A stretch of DNA of 64,000 nucleotides from Oreohelix idahoensis (GCA_024509875.1 JAMPIV010012229.1:310001-374000), one strand, 5' to 3'. Positions 1 through 11,559 are shown, counted from the first letter of the stretch. Numbers and translations: made by a program. The notes: generated by a model not told the origin, from the letters alone.

Positions 1-1355
1 CAGTGATACACTGGGCCACTGACCAAGGGCTACATTCATCGTTTACTATCAGTGATACACTGGGACACTGACCAAGGGCTACATTCATCGTTTACTATCA
101 GTGATACACTGGGAAACTGACCAAGGGCTACATTCATCGTTTACTATCAGTGATACACTGGGCCACTGACCAAGGGCTACATTCATCGTTTACTATCAGT
201 GATACACTGGGCCACTGACCAAGGGCTACATTCATCGTTTACTATCAGTGATACACTGGGACACTGACCAAGGGCTACATTCATCGTTTAGTATCAGTGA
301 TACACTGGGAAACTGACCAAGGGCTACATGTATCATTTACTATCAGTGATATACTGGGCAACTGACCAAGGGCTACATTCATCGTTTCCTATCAGCCATA
401 CACTGGGCAACTGATCAAGGGCTACATTTATCGTTTACTATCAGTGGTACACTGGGCAGCTGACCACGGACTACATTTATCGTTTACTATCAGTGATACA
501 CTGGGCCACTGACCAAGGGCTACATTCATCGTTTACTATCAGTGATACACTGGGACACTGACCAAGGGCTACATTCATCGTTTACTATCAGTGATACACT
601 GGGAAACTGACCAAGGGCTACATTCATCGTTTACTATCAGTGATACACTGGGCCACTGACCAAGGGCTACATTCATCGTTTACTATCAGTGATACACTGG
701 GCCACTGACCAAGGGCTACATTCATCGTTTACTATCAGTGATACACTGGGTCACTGACCAAGGGCTACATTCATCGTTTACTATCAGTGATACACTGGGA
801 CACTGACCAAGGGCTACATTCATCGTTTGCTATCAGTGATACACTGGGACACTGACCAAGGGCTACATTCATCGTTTACTATCAGTGATACACTGGGCCA
901 CTGACCAAGGGCTACATTCATCGTTTACTATCAGTGATACACTGGGACACTGACCAAGGGCTACATTCATCGTTTACTATCAGTGATACACTGGGACACT
1001 GACCAAGGGCTACATTCATCGTTTGCTATCAGTGATACACTGGGACACTGACCAAGGGCTACATTCATCGTTTACTATCAGTGATACACTGGGCCACTGA
1101 CCAAGGGCTACATTCATCGTTTACTATCAGTGATACACTGGGACACTGACCAAGGGCTACATTCATCGTTTACTATCAGTGATACACTGGGACACTGACC
1201 AAGGGCTACATTCATCGTTTACTATCAGTGATACACTGGGCCACTGACCAAGGGCTACATTCATCGTTTACTATCAGTGATACACTGGGCCACTGACCAA
1301 GGGCTACATTCATCGTTTACTATCAGTGATACACTTGGAAACTGACCAAGGGCTA
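1..1355. repeat. 49-bp minisatellite, about 27.6 copies
   Basis: The unit begins CAGTGATACACTGGG and repeats every 49 bp from position 1. Unit 28 starts exactly at 1324 (1 + 27 x 49), so no net indel has occurred across the array. Most variation sits in the two bases after CACTGGG (CC, AC, AA, TC, CA). Units 8-10 (344-490) are more diverged. The array runs off the left edge of the window and its right end at about 1355 is truncated inside a unit. I see no coding potential. Confidence 0.98.
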
Positions 1356-3281
1356 TGTGACGTACGTCTAGTTTGACTAGTGAATTTTCCCTGATATGAT
1401 GGATGATTTAAAGGGACCTTTAGCTTTTCATAACATTAGAACCCCTGAACATTTGTTGTAACTTTTCGTTTGCCAGAACGCATTCCACCGGGACTCATGT
1501 AGGATACAGCGACGAGATCAAAGAGACAGACCGAGGGATCTTAAGGGAGACTATCGGCGCTATCAAAGACAGTAGTTTTCCCTGATACGAGACGCAGTTG
1601 CTTGCCGCTAATTTCGCGTCTCGATGTCAATCGAGGAACCGAGCGAACGGGGGAAAGCGAAACGGGCAGCAGCGAGCGGATACGAAGACCAGGGGGCGGC
1701 TTTTTCTCTTGATTTGGCGGTCAGATCCCCTAAAGTTCGTGAGATCAAATAAGTTGTCAAGTTTATCATGTCCCACTCAACTTACATTCCATTTTAGCTA
1801 AATAGACCATGAAGAACTAGACACGTTATCACTCGCTGGCCAGACCTTTACAGAAGCACTAGCTTTATCGAAATCTTGTTATAGATTTTCCCCTGGATTT
1901 TATATATATTTGCAGTGATTTCTAATTCTGTGCAAAGCGGTAAAAATATATATTGTGTAAAGTGATCAGTGGTCTAGTCATTCTATTTCAAGGGATTTTG
2001 TGTTAATTTAAATCTATTTAATTAAACCATCTCAAGAGTTCCAGTTTTAAATATAATGATCTATCTATTATATTATTTCAAAAGATAATAGATGCTTAAA
2101 TTAACTTTTAAAGTCGCGAAGGAATTTATAATTAATAAATTCAGTTAAGTCCTAGTTTTATAGATGTGTGTTTTTAACCACTAGAACTCGCGCAGTGTTT
2201 ATTAAATACATAATTAAATACGCGAGCATATATATAATAGGCTTAACGGGAAATTCATCGCGCTTTAGAAGGTTATTTGTTTTCGGTATATTACATGTCT
2301 TTTTTTCTTTCATACAGAGTGATCGTAACCTGTGCGATCCCAGCATTAAGAAAGCAATAAAGAAATCAATCTAAGCAAGGCAAAGCATAAACAGTGTGTA
2401 GAGTTCCCCTGACGCAGAACTTGTTGAGACTGTGTAAATTTTTAATCTTTGAGGCGATTCTATGTTTGGAATTCCGCTATCTAACTTATAGCAAAGAAAG
2501 CACACCCAAAGACAAATTTAACGCACCATCAAACAACTTAAGTCGTAACGGGAAGAAGAACACTGGCCCGAGCTTTGTTAGTTTACTGACACAGAGAGAT
2601 AATTCATAATTTCCTGAACAGTGATGTGACTAGTTTTCTCACTGGACTTAAACCATACCTCACGGATAAAGTGTACCAGCACGCGTAAGAATTTTATCAT
2701 CCGCGGCATAGTCAAATAGACCACACCATCCTCACCCCGGTATCAGAGACCGTGCCCTCCCATAGAAACTGTTATTAAGAAAAGAGACACCACTACAGAT
2801 TCATTTTCCAGCGATTACGGGATCCTTTTATGTGCTGACCGCCTACCCGATAATCTGGGGCTAGAACTTGAACAAACACTCATACATTTAGTTGAGGTGT
2901 AACTGCTGTTGTGTTATTCTATGGAGTGCAAGATTTTTTTCACAATCGGTAAGTGAGAGCAAGATGAGTGAAGGCCTTTGCTAGCGCGTGTATGAATGAC
3001 AGGAAATTAATTCTTTTGTGTGACCATTTTGTTAACTTGCTTACCTGGTAACATATATCTTTTCTGTATACCCTACATTGTTCCTTTAAGTGGGATAGTT
3101 GATAATTTGTTAACTCTGTTTAAAACCACCTCCTTTCCATTTGCTTAGTAAAGGGAAGAACAGCTGTGAAGCAACTATTAAATCTCTACATTTTCTATCA
3201 CTGAGCTTACCATCATCATTTTCCACTCTAAACCGGACCACTATTTCTACGACTCTTTTCTCTCAAAATAAATTTACGACA
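1356..3281 (+). mobile_element. Family A long LTR-like repeat, copy 1
   Basis: This non-coding stretch is alignable by eye, with much divergence, to about 28.7-31.05 kb, and its 3' portion aligns to about 14.8-15.54 kb. Shared landmarks are a pyrimidine tract ending CATACAG (about 2317), a GGTAAGTGAG donor-like site (about 2950), a TATACCCTA block (about 3069), and a 3' end of the form AATTTACGACA (3271-3281). The common 3' end in -CA fits an LTR, and a PBS-like sequence follows at 3287. The 5' boundary is not defined; I placed it at the end of the minisatellite. It could instead be another dispersed repeat type. Confidence 0.4.
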
Positions 3282-3286
3282 ATATT

Positions 3287-3305
3287 TGGCTGGCTCGTCT
3301 GGGAT
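3287..3305 (+). other. Candidate tRNA primer binding site, imperfectly duplicated
   Basis: TGGCTGGCTCGTCTGGGAT lies 5 nt downstream of the family A 3' end. It resembles the proline-tRNA primer sites of retroelements (TGG...GCTCGTC.GGGAT). A related sequence, TGGGCTGGTTCTGGGAT, follows at about 3339-3355 within a local duplication that also repeats the following GAG(A/C)TACATTTGA. Copies 2 and 3 of family A lack this sequence after their -CGACA ends, as expected for solo LTRs. The tRNA assignment is inference. Confidence 0.35.
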
Positions 3306-3614
3306 AATTTTGAGATACATTTGATGCACACATATTTGTGGGCTGGTTCTGGGATCTTGAGCTACATTTGAGGCAATCGCATAGCCGGGTTAAAGATATT
3401 TTGAGTCTGATTTAGTTTGGGTCTAACTAGGTAGAGTGTGAATGATTTGTCTTTGTGAATTAGGGAAATAAATAAATAATTACACCCCTAGACAAACGTT
3501 CTTTAAGTACTTGGGTTGTCCACACAGCATATTTACAGGTTGTTTTCTCTCCACAGCAGTAGAAAGTACAGATAAACAAATATATTTGCTATTTTAATTA
3601 TCCTCTGGCGGAGA

Positions 3615-3639
3615 TTTTTTTTTTTTTTTTTTTTTTTTT
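3615..3639. repeat. Poly-T tract, 25 T
   Basis: An uninterrupted run of T follows GGCGGAGA. It is probably the reversed poly-A tail of an inserted element or simple slippage. No TE body can be assigned with certainty. Confidence 0.9.
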
Positions 3640-3657
3640 CGTACGCCCGCTAATACT

Positions 3658-3717
3658 CAAGGCGAAATCTCAGGTTATTATGAATGTCTAACCTGACATT
3701 GATTTTACGTGAGTATC
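3658..3717. repeat. Dispersed repeat, inverted copy at 8457-8511
   Basis: The block AATCTCAGGTT...TCTAACCTGA...TTTTACGTGAGTATC is found in reverse complement at 8457-8511, with a few differences. Each copy is itself partly palindromic (TCAGGTTA versus TAACCTGA). This could be a small MITE-like or SINE-flank fragment. Confidence 0.55.
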
Positions 3718-3729
3718 CCTTTTTCTTGT

Positions 3730-3935
3730 ACAGAGACAGGTGTCCCTCGCCATTCAGGCAAATACTCTCCGATTTCGGAGGTACCCATTAGAGCTGGGTC
3801 GGCTCAGGAGCCGCCAATCCCTGGTCGACAACACTCCTTCAAATGTTCTCGCCAGGTCTCGAGTTAATCCATTCCAAATCCCGGTCGACGAAAAATCCTC
3901 AAATGCCGTCGCCCGGGTTTGATCCTGCATATTGA
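3730..3935. repeat. GC-rich SINE-like fragment with internal ~60-bp duplication
   Basis: The stretch is GC-rich compared with its surroundings. It contains two imperfect copies of a block reading CC(T/C)GGTCGAC...CCTCAAATG...TCGCC, near 3819 and 3880. It ends in GGGTTTGATCCTG, which resembles a Pol III B box, and contains the hairpin-like GGGTCGGCTCAGGAGCCG. A tRNA-derived SINE remnant is plausible, but orientation and ends are unclear. Confidence 0.4.
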
Positions 3936-5945
3936 CATATATTATTATTACAATATGTGTGTAAGTAGTGATGTAGTACTATGAGGTAATACTGGCTATT
4001 CAAGCTATGTTGTTGTTTGTCATCATGACTTCAAGTGTTTGTATCTGGTGGAAATAATATTGGAAAGGTTCACAGTTTCTTTTTATTTGAAACAAACAAA
4101 TGTCCCTCTTGATTTAAGGTAAAGTCACTTTTAGAGGGGGGTATACACAAGATTGAGCTGCTCTGGCCAACGTAATCTTAACTTCTGTGTGGGCGGCAGG
4201 AAACAGTCTCCTATGCTCGCTTGCTTCACAGTTTTCTTGAGGAACAACACTGGTCGATATCTTGACCAAGGAGTATGCTATCAGCCTCTGGATTCAGCAA
4301 AACTCAGACCATGTGCTGCTTTAATACTTTAGTACCACGGTCCCTGAAACAAGAAGGTTGTACCTCCTACTTCAGAACTAATTTATAATCTATTTCCACA
4401 CTGAAGCACAATACATAACAAACACCGAGTTCAGCGCGGTAGGCCAACTGCTAGCTTCTCATGAACAATATACAGCAATATTCCTCTCCCTAATGGTTAC
4501 AATGCCTCTGCAATTCCAGCATTAATTCCTTCTATTCAATAAGATAGGTGTCATAGTACTATTTGGTAATCCCATGCAGTTATACTCCTCTCCGACAAGT
4601 TTTTCTCATGATAGAGCAATATCTAGGCTTTGCCTCATGTTTGTTACTGAACCACACACATACAGACATACATTTATCAATTCACATTCAATTTTCATCT
4701 AAAAGATATCAAATATGTCTAGCTTACCACAATTCACGGAAATATTAAACAAATACGTTGACTGGCGATGAGTTATGGCACAATTCCGATCTGCCTCTGT
4801 CCCAGGCTTTTATTAGAAAAATATGAGCTGGATCTCAACGCACTTGCTTTTACAAATTGGATTTTCAAAAAGTGGCACTGAACTAACGCTCCTAATTGAC
4901 TATATTAAATGGTCTAGCCAATGAGACCATGTTTACAAAAGCTTTTGAAAAAAAGTACCCTTCCTATCGTTGCCATTAACAACAAAAAATAGTATTTGCC
5001 ATCGACTAATCATGTTTCGCCTTACATATTATTCTAGCCAATCAAATCGGATTTAACGTGGTGGCCTAATTTCCTCTAAAGCAGTGTCCAAACACGCTAT
5101 TATGAGCAAGTATGATCCTGTGTTGTCAGACAACACCAATATAATATTTTGGCTATAATTTGTTAATTATTAGACTATTTGCTTAACACCTAACATATTC
5201 TTTGTCAGCAAGACCTAAGGCACCCAAATATATAAGTTTAATGGAGCTAAGTGGCTTCGTTCAAAATATGTATTTTCTTCTAGGATAGTCGTGCTGTTAC
5301 CACCTCCTCACTTCCATACTATGGGGTGTCTTCTGTACTGTCAGACTAATGTCAGGAGCTTAGACATAAATCAGTAGAATGTCATGTTTCCTAATAAGCA
5401 TTAAACATGTTTTCAAAACCTAACCGTGTATTGGTAGTGTTTTTTTTTTATTACTGTTTATTTGAACAAAATTAGTGCTTCATGCCTTTCGCGTTCACTT
5501 TTTCATTGCGAGACGAACGTGGTAGTATTGAATGCGTTCCTCCGTACATCTATCTCTCTCTCTTCTAAGCTCGTCTGTCTTTTCTTTTACTTAGTGCATA
5601 AAATGACATTAATGGAATATTAAATCTAGGTCATTACGCAGTGTGTTTAACTCAAGGTTTTCTAAGAAACAGAGTACCAGTTTTCTTTTTAGAAACGCGT
5701 GTATTTTATACAGTAGGCTTTACTATCAAACGTGAAAGCGTTACAATTAAGCAGACGAAGTAGAAAAAGGGGATTTCTTGTTAGTTATTATGACGTTCTA
5801 TAACACAGGCATACGCTATTGTGACCGCACTGTTCTTCTTTTACCATTCTTCTTTCCTTGTATTGAATTAATTCGTTAGGCTTTACATTTCCTTTTTAAT
5901 TTATATATGTGGATTTAGAATGTTTCACGACATCATAGTTAGGAG
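3936..5945. other. Unannotated AT-rich intergenic stretch
   Basis: No open frame of note, RNA gene, TE terminus or tandem repeat was recognised. Short runs of T (about 5442) and CT-rich patches (about 5551) are the only low-complexity features. Confidence 0.5.
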
Positions 5946-5959
5946 GAGCTCATTCAAAT

Positions 5960-6391
5960 ATGTCCGGGATGCTAGAGTCTGGAGGGGAGCCAGAGATTGG
6001 AAGTGATCACTACGTGCTTACAATCAAAAGAACAACTGAAACAGTTGCTCAGCCTAGGAACTGCCCAACATCACGCAAGAAACTAAGTAAACGAACGGGA
6101 GAAATGAGCATTAAGACCTACAAGCTGAGAGAGCCAGAAATTAAGACCAGATATCAGGGGCTTATTGCTACAGCGGTGAGCAACACAGAAGAACAACCTG
6201 ATGACTTGGAAACCCTCTGGCTTAAATTCAAGGACATCATAAAGACAGCTGCTGCAGAAGCATGTGGTGAAGTCCGACTTGGGAACAAGAGAAAGAGGAC
6301 ACCTTGGTGGACAGAGGAAGTCAAAGAGAAAACAAGAGAGAAGAAAATGGCATGGAAACAATACTTAGGAGCTAAAAACACAGCAGGATAA
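5960..6391 (+). pseudogene. LINE endonuclease C-terminus and linker, broken
   Basis: This 143-residue open segment begins with EIGSDHYVL, the C-terminal SDH motif of LINE endonucleases. It is followed by a charged linker with the conserved-looking KRKRTPWWTEEVKEKTREKKMAWKQYL, typical of the region before RT. It stops at a TAA near 6389; the duplicated fragment at 8385 lacks that stop, so the stop is a recent lesion. A frame change just before 5990 separates it from the preceding VRDARVWRGA-like residues. Confidence 0.7.
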
Positions 6392-7029
6392 ATAGAGAAA
6401 TATAGAGAATATGTGACACTCAGAACAGAAGCAAAGAACAAGGTGCTAGCAGCAAAACAGAAGTTCTGGAAAGAATTTGGAGAAAAGCTAGAAAAAGATG
6501 CGCAAGAAAACCAGAAATTGTTCTATAAGACCCTAAAGAACACGAGGAAGGAAAAACAATGCCCTCTCAAATTTATAAAGGACAAGTAAGGCAAATTGCT
6601 TACTGCCCCGAAGAAAGTAATGGAAAGATGGAAAGAATATTTCTCAGAACTCCTTGATGGTGAGCAAGGTCAAGCATCAGAAATGATAACCACTAGCACA
6701 GAAGAGAAAACCAATGGTGGTGAAGATGACATAAAGATGGAAGACTTGAAAATCAAGAGGGCAAAGCAGCAGGGCATGATGGTATAACACCAGAAATAGT
6801 TAAGTACAGGGGAGCATCAGGCGACCTATTACTCTTAAGGGTTCTACAGGCAGCGTGGTGCAACAAGGCCATACCAAAGGATTGAGAGATTGCCATCATA
6901 ACACCGATTTTCAAAAAGGGTGACAATCGACAATGTGGAAACCACTGAGGAAGATCCTTTCTCAGTGTCCCTGGTAAAATCGACTCTATAATCCTAGAGC
7001 AGAGACTCCGATGCCTAGATGAGCCACAA

Positions 7030-8064
7030 TTGGATGAAGTCCAGTGCGGATTCCGAGCAAACCGAAGTACTCAAGACCTAATCCTCACACTCAGACAGCT
7101 GAGTGAAAAGGCCCTTGAGTATAAGAGTGAGATCCATCTTTGTTTCATAGATCTGGAAAATGCGTTTGACAGGGTCCCCTGGAGCAAACTTTGGAACTGT
7201 TTGCCAAGGAAGAACATTCCAGCACCTCTGATTCATGCTATACAGAGCTTCTACAAATCTTGCAGAAATTATGTGAGGACAGCAAACTATAAGTCAGAAG
7301 AGTTCAGGACCACCACTGGTGTAAGACAAGGTGATATCCTATCACATTATCTTTTCATACTCCTCATGGACGATGTCTCCAAGGCATGTAAGGAGAGAAC
7401 AAGAAAGTATTCAGTGAGGTACTGGAAGATGAGACAGGTCTGTGTTTCAGAGCTGGCATTTGCTGATGATGTTGTCCTGATTGCTAAATCAGAGGCACAT
7501 CTCCAATCCAACCTGCAAGTCTGGAAGGAAGAGCTGGAGAAGAGAGGGATGGTCATAAGCAGCTCTAAAACAAAATCCATGGTGATATCACGAGAAGAAA
7601 GAGTACATCAGATTAAGCTGGGAGAACAGGTCCTGGAGCAGGTCGACCACTTTAAATACCTCGGAGTTGTTATAGACCAAAAGGGAGGCATCAGAGAAGA
7701 GTTGGCCACTCGAAAAGCAGCAGCTGGGAGACTTTTTCAGGCCACAAATCGAGGATTCCTCAGCAAGAGAGAGGTTGGTAAGAAAACGAAAAAGGCTGTA
7801 TACCGCTCCACATTTGTCCCAGTCTTGACATATGGATGCGAGTCATGGGCAATGACCACAACCCACAAAAGCCAGACCGAAACCTCAGAAATGAGGTATC
7901 TGAGGAAGGTGGTTGAAGTAACAAGAAGAGACATGGTCCGGAACCAGACGATACGTCAAGGCCTAAAACCCCACCTCCTGCAGACCCAAGTAGAACAGTC
8001 CGAACTAAGATGGTTTGGCCATGTCTACAGAATGGGAGAAGACCGGCTACCACGACAAGCATAG
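7030..8064 (+). pseudogene. LINE reverse transcriptase domain
   Basis: This 344-residue open frame contains RT landmarks in order. GFRANRSTQDLI lies near residue 8, FIDLENAFDRVPW (catalytic Asp) near 40, GVRQGDILS near 98, and FADDVVLIA (catalytic Asp pair) near 143. A KYLGVVID block lies near 210 and YGCESWAMT near 269, followed by LRWFGHVYRM near 327, the usual C-terminal region of these LINEs. The RT fold itself is uninterrupted, but the polyprotein is broken upstream and ends early (PRQA then stop) relative to the still alignable tail at 8065-8240. It would have reverse-transcribed LINE RNA at a nicked target. Function is from family knowledge; the frame is probably not expressed as an active enzyme. 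Confidence 0.85.
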
Positions 8065-8246
8065 GAAACAAAGAGCCAGAGATCCAGACCTCCAGTACAA
8101 CCCAGAGTCCGCTGGGAGGACAACATTAGACAATCTTTGAAGGACCGAGGACTAGAATGGAACCAGGCCAGGAGGAAAACATCCGATAGGATAGTCTGGC
8201 GCTCTCTCTTCCAAACCTCTACACCTCACGGTAGAAGGGGAACGAC

Positions 8247-8378
<132 letters not shown>

Positions 8379-8384
8379 AAGAAG

Positions 8385-8449
8385 GGAGCTAAAAACACAG
8401 CAGGACAGAGAAATATAGAGAATATGTGACACTCAGAACAGAAGCAAAG
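8385..8449 (+). mobile_element. Fragment of LINE linker repeated downstream of the LINE tail
   Basis: This stretch matches 6368-6434 nearly exactly (GGAGCTAAAAACACAGCAGGA...CACTCAGAACAGAAGCAAAG). It lacks the few bases that create the stop codon in the upstream copy. It therefore derives from another, better-preserved copy of the same LINE, or from a duplication that predates the lesion. Confidence 0.85.
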
Positions 8450-8456
8450 AGAAAGT

Positions 8457-8511
8457 GATACTCACGTAAAATCAGTCTCAGGTTAGACATACCTGAGATT
8501 TTGCCTCATAA
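8457..8511. repeat. Inverted copy of the 3658-3717 repeat
   Basis: GATACTCACGTAAAATCA...CAGGTTAGACAT...CCTGAGATTTTGCC is the reverse complement of 3658-3717 with a short deletion in the middle. Confidence 0.55.
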
Positions 8512-8559
8512 AATGCTGCTTTTATTATATTTACTAGTTTAAATAATACACTGCAAAAC

Positions 8560-9815
8560 TAAACACAAGCTGCGTTTTATCAATACAACTGAAATAGTTC
8601 CAAACCAACTCATAATAAACTTTATAAGTACTAGTTTAAAAACAAAACAAAACTCTAGCTGAGTCTTATATCGTATTTAAACCACTCAGATCAACGCAAA
8701 TGGTTTCATATCAACTCGTAATAAAGTTTATAAATACTAGATTAAAAACAAAACACAAGCATCCTCTTATCTCCAATTTAGACCCCCTAGAATAACTCAA
8801 ATGGTTTCACATCAATACGTAATAATTAAAAAAAAACTAGCTGCGTCTTATGTCGTATTTTAACCATCTAGATCAAAGCAAAAGGTTTCACATCAACGTG
8901 TAATACAGTTTATAACTATTAGTTTAAAAGCAAAACACAAGCGGCGTCAACAACGTGTAATACAGTTTATAACTATTAGTTTAAAAACAAAACACATGCG
9001 GCGTCAACAACGTGTAATAAAGTTTACTAGTTTCAAAACAAAACGCAACAAAACAAAACACAAGCTGCGTCTTATCTTGTATTTAAACCACAGAGAACAA
9101 CTCAAATGGTTTTACAACAACGTGTAATAAAGTTTACTAGTTTCAAAACAAAACAAAACGCACCAAAACAAAACACAAACTGCGTCTTATCTTGTAATTA
9201 AACCACAGAGAACAACTCAAATGGTTTTACAACAACGTGTAATAAAGTTTACTAATTTCAAAAAAAACAACACAACAAAACAAAACACAAGCTGCGTCTT
9301 ATCTTGTATTTAAACCACAGAGAACAACTCAAATGGTTTTACAACAACGTGTAATAAAGTTTACTAGTTTCAAAACAAAACGCAACAAAACAAAACACAA
9401 ACTGCGTCTTATCTTGTAATTAAACCACAGAGAACAACTCAAATGGTTTTACAACAACGTGTAATAAAGTTTACTAATTTCAACAACAAAAAAAAACACA
9501 CAACAAAACAAAACACAAGCTGCGTCTTATCTTGTATTTAAACCACAGAGAACAACTCAAATGGTTTTACAACAACATGTAATAAAGTTTACTAGTTTCA
9601 AAACAAAACACAACAAAAACAAAGCACAAGCTCCGTCTTATCTCGTATTTAAACCACCGAGAACAACTCAAAAGGTTTTACATCAGCGTGTAATAAAGTT
9701 TACTAATTTCAAAACAAAACGCAACAAAACACAAGCTGCGTCTTATCTCCTATTTAAACCCCCGACAACAAGGCAAATGGTTTCACATCAACTCGTTGGT
9801 ACTCACCAGCATGGA
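8560..9815. repeat. Degenerate satellite, unit about 95-115 bp, about 13 copies
   Basis: Units begin at a (G)CTGCGTCTTATCT...GTATTTAAACCAC core seen near 8568, 8660, 8757, 8838, 8938, 8993, 9062, 9178, 9291, 9405, 9520, 9635 and 9733. Each unit carries CAACGTGTAATAAAGTTTA and an A/C-rich CAAAACAAAACACAA stretch. The core (about 9060-9635) is regular at about 115 bp, while the edges are shorter and more diverged, as expected when unequal exchange homogenises the centre. The open frame at 9561-9842 is a by-product of the repeat. Confidence 0.92.
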
Positions 9816-9842
9816 ACGAAGCTCGGGACTGCTTGCAGATAA

Positions 9843-10375
9843 TGTTTTTCCATCCTTCCTGCCACCTTGCACGTGTTGTGGTTTAACCTTTAACACGTGC
9901 TCCGAGCGCGAACGAGGTAGCGAATCAGACATAATACTGTATTAGCTACTTACTCACAAACTGGTTTGCATAACTGCTCTGTCACCCTGGGGTTTGTATT
10001 CATTCATATAAAAACAGACGAATGTGTGAACGATTTCAACCTAGTATTTGAACTTGAGTATCTCCTGGAAGTCACTGGCGTTATTTGAGTGAAGATTTTC
10101 AAAATTAAATGTGAAGAAAATGCAATCTTGAAAAAGTCTACACATAAAATGTCAGAGCAAGGGCGTTCCTGTGTGGCCCGACTTCCCCACAATCTTGAAG
10201 ATTTAGATGCGTAAAAAGTATCGCTTACTTTACTGTCGTGGGCGTATTTTGGAACTTTTTTTTTTTTTTTGCTTTTAAACTAAGAGTTTCGAATCATTTT
10301 GGAGAGGCGTGAGCCTTTCAGCCTGCATACACGATGTGCCGTTTATATTGTGGTTAAAAATTGGTGAAGTTACTC
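9843..10375. other. Unannotated intergenic stretch
   Basis: No gene or TE terminus recognised. A short poly-T (about 10259-10270) is the only low-complexity feature. Confidence 0.5.
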
Positions 10376-10611
10376 CCAAAGCTCATATTGTCGTAGGGAA
10401 GTAATAGGTCTAGTTTCATGAGCTACGGGATGACCAGTTCCATTTCTTGCTGCGTTTGCCTTCCCTAACTCAAGAACAGTGCCAGGAACCCATTTACAGC
10501 AGGTTAGACTGAAGCGTGACGATATCAGGTTTTGAATCTGGAACCTGGTAACCTTGCCGCGATAGGCTAATGCTGTAACCACGCTACCCATCTTAGGCTT
10601 TATATCATGGT
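10376..10611 (-). mobile_element. tRNA-derived SINE (family D), minus strand, interrupted
   Basis: Read on the minus strand, a tRNA-like head contains an A-box-like TAGCGTGGTTACAGCATTAG and a B-box-like GGTTCCAGATTC. A core with the CTGTAAATGGGTTCCTGG motif and CTTGAGTTAGGGAAGGC follows. The same core occurs at about 11260-11320 and 58600-58690. The 5' flank is split from the rest by the SINE at 10612-10865. Confidence 0.65.
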
Positions 10612-10865
10612 AAATTAATATGAAACAAACATAAAGGTATGTTTTCAGGCACTCGTAAGAAATAAAGAAGTAGGACACCAGACAACAGAAAAACAACAGA
10701 CATGAGTGGCTTACCCAGAATTTGAACACTGGACCTTCCGTGCGACAACCCCGCCTAGCTATGCAAGCGAATCACACTATCCTCCCTGCCATCTACGCAT
10801 CACCAAAAAATGATGCTTTGATGACAGGTCAATAGTGCGAACCGAAAGACATAACACCTTATATG
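10612..10865 (-). mobile_element. Single tRNA-derived SINE (family E) with 13-bp target duplication
   Basis: This insertion of about 254 bp is flanked by the direct repeat TTTATATCATGGT (10599-10611 and 10866-10878), a perfect 13-bp target duplication. On the minus strand it carries a tRNA-like region (AGATGGCAGGGAGGATAGTG A box; a B box around GTTCAAATTC) followed by GGTAAGCCACTCATGTCTGTTG and a 3' end in ATTAATTT. It defines the basic unit that is amplified in the arrays at 12.07, 15.74 and 40.68 kb. Confidence 0.88.
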
Positions 10866-10878
10866 TTTATATCATGGT

Positions 10879-11204
10879 GCATGTTCAAATATGAAAAAGC
10901 TTGTGGCCTGGTATAATGGTAGCTTGAACTACTTATCGTTAAAAAAAAGCTCACACAAACAAACTAACAGTTTATTTACTTGAAGGCGATAATATAACCT
11001 ATTCTCAACCGTTAACTGACAGGAATAGAGAGGGGTTTTTTTTTTAAGCCACGGAAAATGTCACAGTCAAAAACGTTTGGCCCTGTTTGGACTGTGGTGC
11101 AGGGAGGGCTGGTCAAACATTATCTAGTATATGTGTTGAGCTGTGTTGGACTCTGTTTACTCAATTAAAATTATTATTATTATATCATCATTGAGCTTCC
11201 TATT
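10879..11204. other. Unannotated stretch downstream of the nested SINE
   Basis: It begins with the 5' flank of the interrupted family D SINE. After that only A-rich and T-rich runs (about 10940 and 11036) are visible. Confidence 0.45.
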
Positions 11205-11345
11205 CACAGAGTGGTTAGAGCTCTGGTCTCTCGCGGCAAATGTGCTGGGCTTGATTCACAATGTCGTCACGCTCCAGTCTTCCCAGCATGTAAATGGGTA
11301 CCTGGCTGTGCTTTTTAGTTTGGAAAGAAAAAGACAGCGAGGAAG
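11205..11345 (+). mobile_element. tRNA-derived SINE (family D), plus strand
   Basis: ACAGAGTGGTTAGAGCTCTGG is an A-box-type tRNA head. GGGCTTGATTCACAA lies at the B-box position, and the core CGCTCCAGTCTTCCCAGCATGTAAATGGGTACCTGG follows from about 11271. The tail is poorly defined. Confidence 0.7.
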
Positions 11346-11559
11346 GAAAGTAGTCACCCCAACTCTCGATGCTGGACCTAGTATAGTGAAGTCTCTAACA
11401 CTTCCATCCCCTACAGCAGAATCTTCTATGGGTCTACCTCTACATTTGTTATTACCTATATCATCGTTACTCTTAAGTTTCATGTGAAACAGAGGCTTAC
11501 AATAAACTAACGTCAAGTTTTCTTAGATTCTGTCCTGTACCATCCTTTTTAAGGTTTTA

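Noticed and set aside
1..1355. CRISPR array
   Set aside because: The repeats are contiguous 49-bp units without variable spacers, and the context is eukaryotic.
9561..9842. 93-residue basic protein
   Set aside because: Its internal repeats mirror the 115-bp satellite; it is a by-product.
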